From contig JACKFD010000026.1 of assembly GCA_020632655.1 (NCBI GenBank), positions 1-24,885 of the forward strand: a stretch of DNA of 24,885 nt. Reading direction: 5' to 3'. The DNA is from Spirochaetaceae bacterium (lineage in GTDB: Bacteria > Myxococcota_A > UBA9160 > UBA4427). The translations under genes and the position numbers were made by a program. Numbering within the stretch: the stretch's first letter is position 1; every line of letters starts with the position of its first letter. This document shows positions 1-7,589 of this stretch, piece by piece. Under the pieces are notes generated by a model. That model made no database searches. It was not told the DNA's origin and worked only from the letters and a program-made list of their open reading frames with translations.

Positions 1-845
1 ATCAGGTCGGGCTGCGCGCGCAGCTTCGCGAGCTCCGCGGGATGGCGCAGCAGGGCGCGCACGGCGTTGCCGATCAGGTCGCTCGTCGTGACGTTGCCGG
101 CGAGCAGGAGGAGCGTGCAGAGCGAGACGATCTCCTCGTTCGAGAGCCGGTCGCCCGCGGCCTCGGCCGAGACCATCGCGCTCACGAGGTCGTCCCCGGG
201 CGCGCTGCGCCGCCGATCGATCTCGCCAAGGAAGAATCCGCCGAGGGCTTCGCGCGCAGCTTCGGCGGCCGCGACGTCCTCGGGTGCGGCGATCGGGCTG
301 AAGGCGGTCTTCACGACGGCGTCGGACCAGGCCTTGAAGCGGTCGTGCTGCTCGGGGTCGATGCCGAGCAGCTCGGCGATCACGACGGTCGGGATCGGGT
401 TGGCGATCGCGGCGATCAGGTCGATCTCGCCGCGCTCGTTCGGTCGGGCCGAGTCGATGACTCGTGTCGCCACGGCGCGCACCCGCTCGGTCCAGCGCGC
501 GACGGCGCGGGGCGCGAAGGGATGGCGGACGAGCTCGCGCAGGCGGCGATGGCCGGGGTCGTCCATCAGCAGCATGTTCGGCTCCTCGTCCATGTTCCGG
601 ACGAGGAAGCGGCGGGCGAAGCCGTCGGGCACGCCCTTGCGCGGATCCGACCAGTAGTCGGGGTCGCGCAGGATCCGGGCGACGTCGTCGTGGCGGGTGA
701 AGAGCACGCGGCCGAGCTCCTCGTCGCGATGGATCGGCTCGCGCCGGCGGATCTCCGCGAGGATCGGGTAGGGGTCCTCGCGGAACTCGGGATCGAGGGC
801 CGTCAGTCGGATGCCGGTCGGCAGGGGCGCGAGCGGGGCGGACAT
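1..845 (-). CDS. Cytochrome P450 (C-terminal part beyond the window)
   Basis: Reading the minus strand from the ATG at 845 gives 281 residues that run off the left edge. The frame starts MSAPLAPLP and contains landmarks of soluble bacterial P450s: a FTRHDDV segment, a C-helix region with DDPGHRRLRELV, and the I-helix LLLLAGNVTTSDLIGN with A249-G250-N251-V252-T253-T254. P450s are haem monooxygenases that hydroxylate hydrophobic substrates using ferredoxin or reductase partners. The K-helix ExxR and the haem-ligating Cys loop would lie outside the window, so they cannot be checked. The start is supported by an AGGAGG ribosome-binding site (minus-strand reading of 855-860), 9 nt upstream. The usual acidic residue before the I-helix Thr is Val here, as I recall for some bacterial P450 subfamilies with AGNxTT. 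It diverges from the DDN gene at 1002. Substrate unknown; no ferredoxin gene is visible. Confidence 0.93.
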   Translation of the reverse strand, partial: MSAPLAPLPTGIRLTALDPEFREDPYPILAEIRRREPIHRDEELGRVLFTRHDDVARILRDPDYWSDPRKGVPDGFARRFLVRNMDEEPNMLLMDDPGHRRLRELVRHPFAPRAVARWTERVRAVATRVIDSARPNERGEIDLIAAIANPIPTVVIAELLGIDPEQHDRFKAWSDAVVKTAFSPIAAPEDVAAAEAAREALGGFFLGEIDRRRSAPGDDLVSAMVSAEAAGDRLSNEEIVSLCTLLLLAGNVTTSDLIGNAVRALLRHPAELAKLRAQPDL

Positions 846-1001
846 CGGGCGGGTCCTCCTCGACGGGGCGGGGTCGCCTGGACGGGGGGCGTGCCGTCGT
901 CGGCACGCCTCGGCGGCCGGACGGTAGCGCGTCGTCGGGTCGCTCCCGGCCGGATTCCGTATGCTGGCCCGACCGTCTCGCAGCGGGTGGGAGCGTTCGC
1001 C

Positions 1002-1481
1002 ATGAGCCGCCTTCGCGATCGACTCGTCGCACTCGGTACGGCCGCCTCGTCGTCGTGGCTGGGTGGGGTCTTCTACCACGTCGTGAGTCGGCGGATCGAC
1101 CGGGTGCTGATTCCCTTGAGCAAGGGTCGGCTCTCGATGGGTCCGCCCGGGCAGACGGTCCTGATCACGACCACGGGCGCGCGGACGGGCCGACCGCGGC
1201 AGGCGTCGCTCGCCTTCGGCTGGCAGGGCGAGGACATGGTCGTGATCGCGTCGAAGGGCGGCGCGCCCCACCATCCCGCCTGGTACCACAACCTCAAGGC
1301 CGATCCGCGGGTGCGCGTGCAGTATCCCGGCGTCATCGAGGATCGGATCGCGCGCGAGGCCGTCGGCGAGGAGCGGGACCGTCTCTTCGAGGATCTCGCG
1401 CAGCGCTTCCCGAACTTCGCGGCGTACCAGAAGCGGGCGGCGCGGCGGCGGATCCCCGTGATGGTGCTCTCCCGGCCCTGA
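1002..1481 (+). CDS. DDN-family (F420-dependent nitroreductase-fold) protein
   Basis: This 159-residue protein belongs to the small split-barrel DDN family, whose characterised members bind cofactor F420 and reduce quinones, nitro compounds or enones. Visible family marks are the strand LITTTGARTGRPRQASL, the segment IASKGGAPHHPAWYHNL with the HPxWxxNL core, and the tail FPNFAAYQKR. The N-terminal 30 residues form a helix that may lie on the membrane, as in mycobacterial Ddn. The ATG at 1002 was chosen because the protein then starts MSRLRDRLV, like relatives; the open frame continuing upstream is only the antisense of the P450. The ribosome-binding site is weak (GGGAG, about 9 nt upstream). 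A second family member lies at 10113-10568. F420 use by the host is an inference from family membership. Confidence 0.87.
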   Translation: MSRLRDRLVALGTAASSSWLGGVFYHVVSRRIDRVLIPLSKGRLSMGPPGQTVLITTTGARTGRPRQASLAFGWQGEDMVVIASKGGAPHHPAWYHNLKADPRVRVQYPGVIEDRIAREAVGEERDRLFEDLAQRFPNFAAYQKRAARRRIPVMVLSRP

Positions 1482-1610
1482 GCGCGCGGACTGCGGCGGC
1501 ATCGCGGGCTCGCCCTGCAGCCCGACCCCCGATCCGCCGATGATCGAGTACGTTCTGCGGGGCGCGCGCGTCCCGGGGAGCGTCGGATCGGTCGTGAGAC
1601 CGTCCTTTGC

Positions 1611-1623
1611 GCCCGGCCCGGGC
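1611..1623. promoter_or_regulatory. Palindrome upstream of the oad operon
   Basis: A perfect inverted repeat GCCCGG-C-CCGGGC lies 43 bp before the oadG start codon. Its 11-bp core CCCGGCCCGGG recurs at 7231-7241 in the leader of the pyrophosphatase gene. It could be an operator or a small RNA hairpin, but GC-only palindromes arise easily in DNA of this composition, so the regulatory role is a guess. Confidence 0.25.
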
Positions 1624-1665
1624 TTCGCCGGCGCGTTCAGGACCGTCGCACGCAGGGGGGCGAGC

Positions 1666-1941
1666 ATGGTCGCGGAAGGCTTCTGGCTGATGGGCGTCGG
1701 CATGTTCGCCGTCTTCGCCTTTCTCGGGCTGCTGGTCGGCGTGATGCACGCCTCGGCCGCGCTCTTCGCGGGCGTCGAGGGCTTGCCGGCCGCGTCGCGC
1801 GCGGCGTCGGTCGTCGGCGCGCCGAGCGACGACGCCGACCGCGCCTTGTTGATCGCGATCGCGGAGGCGGCGCGACGGGGCCGGGCGCCGGGCGCCGGGG
1901 CGACGGGCTCCGATTCATCGACGGGAGGGCCTACGGCATGA
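1666..1941 (+). CDS. oadG: Na+-pump decarboxylase gamma subunit (OadG-like)
   Basis: This small protein of 91 residues has one N-terminal membrane helix (about residues 5-35), a short Ala-rich linker, a hydrophilic segment DDADRALLIAIAEAARRGR and a Gly/Ser-rich tail. That is the layout of gamma subunits (OadG/MmdD) of sodium-translocating decarboxylases, which anchor the carboxyltransferase to the membrane beta subunit. The ATG at 1666 follows a purine-rich GGGGGGCGAG and places the membrane helix at the N-terminus; an upstream ATG at 1540 would add 42 residues of non-family sequence. The stop overlaps the next start as ATGA at 1938-1941, indicating translational coupling. Identity rests mainly on topology and gene order, because gamma subunits are poorly conserved. 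Confidence 0.78.
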   Translation: MVAEGFWLMGVGMFAVFAFLGLLVGVMHASAALFAGVEGLPAASRAASVVGAPSDDADRALLIAIAEAARRGRAPGAGATGSDSSTGGPTA

Positions 1942-3830
1942 CGAAGCGGCTCGTCCGGGTCATGAACACGGCGTTCCGGGACGGCTTCCAGTCGGTCTAC
2001 GGCGCACGTGTCAGGACGGCGGACTTCCTGCCCGCCCTCGAGGCCTCGGTCGCCGCGGGCTTCACGCATTTCGAGGCGGGCGGCGGCGCCCGCTACCAGG
2101 CGCTCTACCTCTACTGCCAGGAAGACGCCTTCGACATGATGGACGCCTTCCGCGCCACGACGGGTCCCGCCGCGAACCTCCAGACCCTCGCCCGCGGCGT
2201 GAACGTCGTCGGCCTCGACTCCCAGAGCTCCGACGTGATCGACCTGCACGCCCGCCTGTTCGTGAAGCACGGCATGACGACGATCCGCAACTTCGACGCC
2301 CTGAACGACGTGCGTAATCTCTCCTTCTCGGGTCGGCGGATCCACGAGGCGGGGCTGCGACACGAGGTCGTGATCGCGCTGATGGAGCTGCCGCCGGGCT
2401 GCGAGGGCGCGCATACGCCCGAGTTCTACATGCAGACCCTCGAGGCGATCCTCGACGACGGGGTGCCCTTCGACTCGATCTGCTTCAAGGACGCGTCGGG
2501 AACGGCCGTGCCCTCGAAGGTCTACGAGACGATCCGCCTGGCCCGGCGACGCCTCGGTCCGGACGTGCACATCCGCCTGCACACGCACGAGACGGCCGGG
2601 GTCTCGGTCGCCGCCTATCGCGCCGCCCTCGACGCAGGCGCCGACGGGATCGACCTCGCGATGGCGCCGGTCTCGGGGGGCACGAGCCAGCCCGACTTCG
2701 TCGTGATGTGGCATGCGCTGCGCGGGACGGACTACGTGCTCGGCAACGAGCGCGAGGAGGAGATCGAGGTCGATCGGGTCGTCGAGGCGGAGGCCGTCTT
2801 CAAGGAGGGCATGCGCAGCTACTTCCTGCCGCCCGAGGCGACGGCGGTCGAGCCGCTGATCCCGTACTCGCCCATGCCCGGCGGCGCGCTCACGGCGAAC
2901 ACCCAGATGATGCGCGACGCGGGGACCCTCGAGCAGTTCCCCGCCGTGATCCGGGCGATGAGCGAGGTCGTGAAGAAGGGCGGCTTCGGCTCGAGCGTCA
3001 CGCCCGTCAGCCAGTTCTACTTCCAGCAGGCCTACAACAACGTCGTCCTCGGTCCCTGGAAGCGCATCGCCGAGGGCTACGGGAAGATGGTGCTCGGCTA
3101 CTTCGGGAAGACGCCCGTTCCGCCGGATCCCGACGTGGTCGCGCTTGCGAGCGCGCAGCTCCGGCTCGAGCCGACGACCCGCGACCCGCGCGAGATCAAC
3201 GACGCCGATCCCGCCAAGGGCATCGAGACCGCGAAGCGCCTGCTCGTGGAGAACGCGCTGCCCGTAACGGACGAGTCGATCTTCATCGTCTCGGCGCTCA
3301 AGGAGAAGGGCATCGCCTTCCTGCAGGGCGAGCGACCGGACGGCGTGCGCAAGATCGCGAAGGCACCGGCTGCTGCTGCGGCCGCGCCGACACCGGCCGC
3401 ACGACCGGGCGCCGCCGCGCCGGCCGCGGGCGCCGCACCCTCGGCCTTCACGATCGAGCTCGGCGGGCGCAGCTACGAGGTCTCCCTCGGCGAGGGCCGC
3501 GCCACGATCGACGGTCGCGAGGTCGAGTACGCGATCCGGGAGTCGAGCGCGCGCGGGGCCGGCGAGGGCGGCGCGACGGCGACCGCCGAGAAGCCGGCTG
3601 CGCCGACCGGCGCCGGCGAGCTCGTCCGGGCGGAGCTCGCGGGCCAGGTCCTGCGGATCGAGGTGAAGGAGGGCGACCGCGTCGCCGAGGGCGACCTGCT
3701 GCTCGTGCTCGAGGCGCTCAAGATGGAGATCGAGGTGCGGGCGCCGCTCGCGGGGCGCGTGCGCTCGGTGCTCGTGGCGGCGAGCCAGTCGATCGCGAGC
3801 GGGGACGGGCTCGTGGAGATCGCGCCTTGA
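1938..3830 (+). CDS. oadA: Biotin-dependent decarboxylase alpha subunit (OadA/PycB-like carboxyltransferase with biotin domain)
   Basis: The 630-residue protein has a TIM-barrel carboxyltransferase domain (about 1-300), a conserved OadA/PycB domain (about 300-470), an Ala/Pro linker (about 474-500) and a C-terminal biotinyl domain. Catalytic residues are in place: D15 in RDGFQS, K184 in KDASG (the carbamylated Lys of the family) and metal ligands H215 and H217 in LHTHETAG. Biotin would attach to K595 in EALKME, 35 residues before the end. In Na+-pump decarboxylases this subunit moves CO2 from a carboxylic acid or acyl-CoA to biotin, for release by the beta subunit. The barrel is divergent: the usual WGGATFD and EDPW region reads GGGARYQALYLYCQEDAF, and KDMAG is KDASG. 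The substrate may therefore not be oxaloacetate. GGAGG at 1924-1928 precedes the ATG, which overlaps the oadG stop. The oadB start overlaps the end. Confidence 0.9.
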   Translation: MTKRLVRVMNTAFRDGFQSVYGARVRTADFLPALEASVAAGFTHFEAGGGARYQALYLYCQEDAFDMMDAFRATTGPAANLQTLARGVNVVGLDSQSSDVIDLHARLFVKHGMTTIRNFDALNDVRNLSFSGRRIHEAGLRHEVVIALMELPPGCEGAHTPEFYMQTLEAILDDGVPFDSICFKDASGTAVPSKVYETIRLARRRLGPDVHIRLHTHETAGVSVAAYRAALDAGADGIDLAMAPVSGGTSQPDFVVMWHALRGTDYVLGNEREEEIEVDRVVEAEAVFKEGMRSYFLPPEATAVEPLIPYSPMPGGALTANTQMMRDAGTLEQFPAVIRAMSEVVKKGGFGSSVTPVSQFYFQQAYNNVVLGPWKRIAEGYGKMVLGYFGKTPVPPDPDVVALASAQLRLEPTTRDPREINDADPAKGIETAKRLLVENALPVTDESIFIVSALKEKGIAFLQGERPDGVRKIAKAPAAAAAAPTPAARPGAAAPAAGAAPSAFTIELGGRSYEVSLGEGRATIDGREVEYAIRESSARGAGEGGATATAEKPAAPTGAGELVRAELAGQVLRIEVKEGDRVAEGDLLLVLEALKMEIEVRAPLAGRVRSVLVAASQSIASGDGLVEIAP

Positions 3831-4960
3831 ACGGACTGCTCGAGCTCTGGCAGACGACGGGGCTGGCGACCGTGACGGCGGGCCAGGCGACGATGATGCC
3901 CGTCTGTCTGCTGCTGCTCTATCTCGGGATCCGGCGCGGCTTCGAGCCGCTCCTGCTCGTGCCGATCGGCTTCGGCGGGCTGCTCGCGAACGTGCCCGGC
4001 GCGGGCATCGCGGATCCGGGCGGCTTCCTCGGCATCGTCTACGAGATGGGCATCGCGAACGGGCTCTTCCCCCTGCTGATCTTCGTGGGCGTCGGGGCGA
4101 TGACCGACTTCGGGCCGCTGCTCGCGCATCCGAAGACGGCGCTGCTCGGGGCGGCGGCGCAGTTCGGGATCTTCACGACGCTGATCGGCGCCCTCGTGCT
4201 CTCGAACACCTTCGCGTTCATCGACTTCGATCTGCGCGACGCCGCCGCGATCGGGATCATCGGCGGCGCCGACGGCCCGACCGCGATCTTCCTCGCGAGC
4301 CAGCTCTCGCCGGACCTGCTCGGCGCGATCGCCGTCGCCGCCTACTCCTACATGGCCCTCGTCCCGATCATCCAGCCCCCGATCATGCGCGCGCTCACGA
4401 CCGAGGCCGAGCGCAGCCTCAAGATGGATCAGCTGCGACCGGTCGGTCGCCTCGAGAAGATCGTCTTCCCGATCGCCGTGCTGCTGCTCTGCGCGCTGCT
4501 CGTGCCCTCGGCGACGCCGCTCGTGGGCGCGCTCATGTTCGGCAACCTCTTGCAGGAGAGCGGCGTCGTCGCGCGGCTGGCCGGCGCGGCGAAGAACGAG
4601 CTGATCAACGTCGTGACGATCCTGCTCGGCCTGGCGGTCGGGAGCAAGCTCGCGGCGGAGAAGTTCCTGACCGTCGAGACCCTCGGCATCCTGGCGCTTG
4701 GCCTCGTGGCCTTCGCGATCGGGACGGCCTCGGGCGTGCTGCTCGCGAAGGCGATGAACCGCGTGAGCCGGGATCCGATCAATCCGCTGATCGGGGCGGC
4801 GGGGGTGAGCGCCGTGCCGATGGCGGCGCGGGTCGTCAACAAGGTCGGCCTCGAGAGCAATCCGCGGAACTACCTGCTCATGCACGCGATGGGGCCGAAC
4901 GTGGCGGGCGTGCTCGGGTCGGCGGTCGCGGCGGGCGTGCTGCTCGCGCTGGCCGGCTAG
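3827..4960 (+). CDS. oadB: Na+-translocating decarboxylase beta subunit (OadB)
   Basis: This polytopic membrane protein of 377 residues matches the beta subunit of oxaloacetate, methylmalonyl-CoA and malonate decarboxylase Na+ pumps, which releases CO2 from carboxybiotin and exports Na+. Family signatures are FEPLLLVPIGFGGLLANVP near the N-terminus, GGADGPTAIF with D149, and NPLIGAAGVSAVP with N319, G323 and S328. These correspond to residues implicated in Na+ binding in the Klebsiella enzyme. The best start is TTG at 3827, overlapping the oadA stop as TTGA. It has GGAGA about 7 nt upstream and gives the expected N-terminus MNGLLELWQTTGLATVT; a later GTG would cut into the first conserved segment. 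Gene order oadG-oadA-oadB is typical. About ten membrane helices are apparent. The length is near that of compact OadB proteins. Confidence 0.93.
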   Translation: MNGLLELWQTTGLATVTAGQATMMPVCLLLLYLGIRRGFEPLLLVPIGFGGLLANVPGAGIADPGGFLGIVYEMGIANGLFPLLIFVGVGAMTDFGPLLAHPKTALLGAAAQFGIFTTLIGALVLSNTFAFIDFDLRDAAAIGIIGGADGPTAIFLASQLSPDLLGAIAVAAYSYMALVPIIQPPIMRALTTEAERSLKMDQLRPVGRLEKIVFPIAVLLLCALLVPSATPLVGALMFGNLLQESGVVARLAGAAKNELINVVTILLGLAVGSKLAAEKFLTVETLGILALGLVAFAIGTASGVLLAKAMNRVSRDPINPLIGAAGVSAVPMAARVVNKVGLESNPRNYLLMHAMGPNVAGVLGSAVAAGVLLALAG

Positions 4961-5002
4961 GGCGAAGGTGCCGGGCTTGCGGGCCTGTACGTCGTCCTGC
5001 CC

Positions 5003-5020
5003 CGCGCCAGGGCCGGCGCG
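5003..5020. terminator. Hairpin between convergent oadB and acyl-CoA ligase genes
   Basis: CGCGCC (5003-5008) and GGCGCG (5015-5020) are perfect inverted repeats around a 6-nt loop in the 94-bp gap between two convergent genes. No T-tract follows, so it could serve as a bidirectional pause or Rho-assisted end. It contains GCCAGGGCCGG, which resembles the 13-bp repeat found after hppA. Confidence 0.35.
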
Positions 5021-5054
5021 TCGACACCGCGAGCGCGACCGACACGCCGCGCCC

Positions 5055-6572
5055 TCAGAGTCGCCGCCCCGTCCCTTCCCAGTAGCGGGCGCGGATCGCG
5101 CGGCGCGCGAGCTTGCCCGTCTCCGTGCGCGGGAGCGAGGCCACGAAGTCGACGCCGCGCGGGACCTGGTAGCCGGCGAGGGACGCGCGGCAATGCTCGA
5201 GGATCCGGCGTCGCAGGGCCTCGGGATCCCGCGGCGCGCCGTCGGCCCCGACCTCGCCGGGCGCGAGCTCGATCACGGCGCGAACGGATTCGCCCCACTC
5301 CTCGTCGGGAATGCCGACGACGCAGCAGTCGACGAGACAGTCGAGCTCGAGGAGGACCGACTCGATCTGCGCCGGGTAGATGTTGACGCCACCCGAGATG
5401 ATCACGTCCGCGCGGCGATCGCAGAGGAAGAGGTAGCCGTCCTCGTCGACGTAGCCGACGTCGCCCATCGTGAAGTAGCCCTCGGCGTGGCGGCTCTCGG
5501 CGGTCTTCGTCGGATCGTCCTTGTACTCGAAGGGCGCGTCGCCGAGGCCGAAGCAGACCGTGCCCTCCTGGCCCGTCGGCACCTGGCTCCCCGCGTCGTC
5601 GAGGATGCGCAGGTCGAGCTCCGGCCGCGGTCTTCCGACCGAGCCCGGCTTCGCGAGCCACTCGGTCGACGAGATCATCGTCCCGCCCCCTTCCGTCCCC
5701 CCGTAGAACTCGAAGAGGATCGGCCCCCACCACTCGATCATGGCGCGCTTGACCGGAATCGAGACCGGCGCCGAGCCGTGACAGACGAGCGAGAGCGACG
5801 AGAGGTCGTAGCGGCGCCGCGTCTCCTCCGGCAGCCGCAGCAGCCGTACGAAATGCGTCGGCACGAGGAAGGTCGAGGTCGCGCGATGACGCTCGACGGC
5901 GGCGAGGAAGGCCTCGGGATCGAAGCGCTCCATCAGCACGATGTCCGCGCCGAGCATGAGCGCGCCGTCGCAGTAGGTGTTGGGTCCCGCGTGGTAGAGC
6001 GGCGCCGACACGAGATGCGTCCCGTCCCGCGCGCCCTCCGGCAGGAACGCCTGCATCATCGCCATGCCCGCCGCCGCCACCAGCGTCGGCGGTGGCCCCT
6101 CGAGCGTGCTCGTGCGCATGACACCCTTCGGCCGCCCCGTCGTCCCCGACGTGTAGAGCATCGTCTCGCCCTTGAGTGGCGCCTCGTACGCCTCGCCCGG
6201 GAGTGCTTCGACCTCGGCCCAGTCGCGAAAGCCCGGGATCGATCCACCGACCGCGAAGCGCCGCTCGGCCGGCACCCGCTCGGCGCCCGGCCATGCGACT
6301 CCCGAATAACGCGCGTCGACGACGAGCGCGTCGGCCTCGCAGTTGCCGACCACGTAGTCGACGTCCGCCGCGGTCCAGCGTGAGGAGAGCGGTGTGAAGC
6401 GCCGTCCGGACCAGGTCGTGCCGCGATAGGCGGACAGGAACTCGGGCGTATTCGCGAGCAGACACGCGACGGCGGCGCGCTTGCGCACGCCTGCGCCGTC
6501 GAGGGCGCGGGCGAAGCGCGCGGCCCCGGCCTCGACCTCGGCGTTGCGGACGACATGGATGGGAGCCAGCAT
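5055..6572 (-). CDS. Acyl-CoA ligase (AMP-binding, ANL superfamily)
   Basis: This adenylate-forming enzyme of 505 residues activates a carboxylic acid with ATP and transfers it to CoA. Motifs in order are YTSGTTGRPKG (140-150, phosphate loop), FYGGTEGGG (289-297), GD (370-371) in GYFTMGDVGYVDEDGY, CDRRADVIISGGVNIYP (384-400), and the catalytic Lys K487 in PRTETGKLARR. The TEGGGTMISSTEWLAKPGSVGRP stretch resembles the FadD4/bile-acid-CoA-ligase-like branch, so a fatty, bile or steroid-side-chain acid is plausible. The N-terminus (MLAPIHVVRNAEVEAG) begins almost at the YAELE-like helix, about 25-30 residues shorter than usual. The start at 6572 has no clear ribosome-binding site and lies 27 bp from the divergent gene at 6600. 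The frame stays open upstream, but only as antisense of that gene and of hppA. Confidence 0.92.
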   Translation of the reverse strand: MLAPIHVVRNAEVEAGAARFARALDGAGVRKRAAVACLLANTPEFLSAYRGTTWSGRRFTPLSSRWTAADVDYVVGNCEADALVVDARYSGVAWPGAERVPAERRFAVGGSIPGFRDWAEVEALPGEAYEAPLKGETMLYTSGTTGRPKGVMRTSTLEGPPPTLVAAAGMAMMQAFLPEGARDGTHLVSAPLYHAGPNTYCDGALMLGADIVLMERFDPEAFLAAVERHRATSTFLVPTHFVRLLRLPEETRRRYDLSSLSLVCHGSAPVSIPVKRAMIEWWGPILFEFYGGTEGGGTMISSTEWLAKPGSVGRPRPELDLRILDDAGSQVPTGQEGTVCFGLGDAPFEYKDDPTKTAESRHAEGYFTMGDVGYVDEDGYLFLCDRRADVIISGGVNIYPAQIESVLLELDCLVDCCVVGIPDEEWGESVRAVIELAPGEVGADGAPRDPEALRRRILEHCRASLAGYQVPRGVDFVASLPRTETGKLARRAIRARYWEGTGRRL

Positions 6573-6599
6573 CGCGCGCGAGGATAGAGGAGGGGGCGC

Positions 6600-7073
6600 A
6601 TGTCGCTCGGGATCCAGAGCTTCTCCCACGTCGTGATGCAGGTCGGCGACCTCGAGGCGGCGATCGCGTTCTACGGCGGGCTGCTCGGCCTCGAGCGGAC
6701 CTTCGAGCAGCCCTATCCGGATCCGGCGGGTGGGGCGCCGCTGCGCGCGGTCGGCTTCCGCGCCGGGCCCCACGTGATGCTCGAGCTGATGGGGCGGCCC
6801 GGCGAGCCGCGCGAGATCGATGGCCGGGCGGCGCCGATCCTGGCGCTCGCGGTCGCCGACATCGAGGCGGCGGATCGCGCCCTCCGCGCCGCCGGCGAGA
6901 CCCGCCATCGCCCGCCCGTCGAGATGGCGCCAGGCATCTTCATGCTCTTCCTGCGTGACCCCGACGGCCGCACGATCGAGCTCGTGCAGTTCCCCGCCGG
7001 TGCCCGCAGCAGCGTCGAGCACGACGCGCGGAGCCGGCCGGCTGCCACGCCGGGGGCGGGCTCGGGGGGCTGA
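6600..7073 (+). CDS. VOC-superfamily (glyoxalase-fold) protein
   Basis: The 157-residue protein shows two beta-alpha-beta-beta-beta modules typical of glyoxalase/dioxygenase-fold proteins. The first starts FSHVVMQVGDLEAAIAFY with H10; the second ends FLRDPDGRTIELVQF with E127. E62 in MLELM is a third probable metal ligand. The fourth ligand, normally a His at the start of the second module (HLAF-like), appears to be Ile80 in PILALAVADI, so metal binding may be altered or completed by another residue. Members include lactoylglutathione lyases, methylmalonyl-CoA epimerases, dioxygenases and resistance proteins; I cannot assign one. A good GGAGG (6589-6593) precedes the ATG. The last 25 residues are low-complexity. 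It diverges from the CoA ligase, which hints at a related pathway. Confidence 0.85.
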   Translation: MSLGIQSFSHVVMQVGDLEAAIAFYGGLLGLERTFEQPYPDPAGGAPLRAVGFRAGPHVMLELMGRPGEPREIDGRAAPILALAVADIEAADRALRAAGETRHRPPVEMAPGIFMLFLRDPDGRTIELVQFPAGARSSVEHDARSRPAATPGAGSGG

Positions 7074-7589
7074 CGAGGGCCCGGTCCGCCTCCGCTCGGG
7101 TCGCTTCGGGCTGGGATCGCCGTCCGCCCGCGAGGGGAGCCGGCCCCGAAGCGGCGAGCCACGCCCGGCCGCTCCGCGGGTCCGGGGGACGCGCCGCGCA
7201 AGCGCCCGAAAAGCGGTGAGATTTGGTTGCCCCGGCCCGGGGGAATCGCTAATCACCTGCGCGGGATCGTTCACCTCCAGCGCCCACCTGGACAGAGAGC
7301 GGGCCCCCCGCCCAGATCGTGGCCCTCCGCCCGGCGGATCGGCCGAGCTGGCGTCCACCTGCTCGCAGGACCCGACGAGTCGTCGTCGTCCGCGCGCCGG
7401 GACCGACGCGGGCATCCGACCGATCGGAGCGGGTCGAGCGGGCAGGCGAACGCGCGCGCGGTGGCCTTCCCATCCACAACGAAGCACCCAGCCGGAGGCG
7501 GGACCCACGACGGTCGCGGCGCTCCGGTCAGGACCCGGTCGTGCGCGACCGCGCCCAGCGATCGCAACAGCAGGATGGAGTCGACGACG
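7074..7589 (+). other. Long non-coding leader of hppA
   Basis: These 516 bases between the VOC gene and hppA hold no convincing gene; open frames here lack family signatures and are continuations or shadows of neighbours. Visible elements are a perfect palindrome CCCCGG-C-CCGGGG (7230-7242), an AT-richer patch around 7220-7255 (ATTTGGTTG and GCTAATCAC) that could hold a weak promoter with poor spacing, and an 8-bp inverted repeat CGGTCGCG/CGCGACCG (7511-7518 and 7544-7551) shortly before the start codon. No known riboswitch class was recognised. The length suggests a regulated 5' untranslated region or a remnant of a lost gene. Confidence 0.4.
7230..7242. promoter_or_regulatory. Palindrome in the hppA leader
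   Basis: The perfect inverted repeat CCCCGG-C-CCGGGG lies about 350 bp before hppA, next to the most AT-rich stretch of this leader. Its 11-bp core is identical to one upstream of oadG (1612-1622). A shared operator is possible, but chance is not excluded. Confidence 0.25.

Noticed and set aside
42..1001. A long N-terminal extension of the first DDN protein
   Set aside because: It is the antisense of the P450 gene and has no family features; the DDN fold starts at 1002.
3473..4885. A minus-strand open frame of 470 codons opposite oadA and oadB
   Set aside because: Composition is dominated by Arg, Glu, His and Asp with no domain; it is a shadow of the well-supported plus-strand genes.
7227..7589. 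A 121-residue extension of the pyrophosphatase
   Set aside because: The extension is Arg/Pro/Ser-rich, has no counterpart in the family, and a good ribosome-binding site precedes the ATG at 7590.
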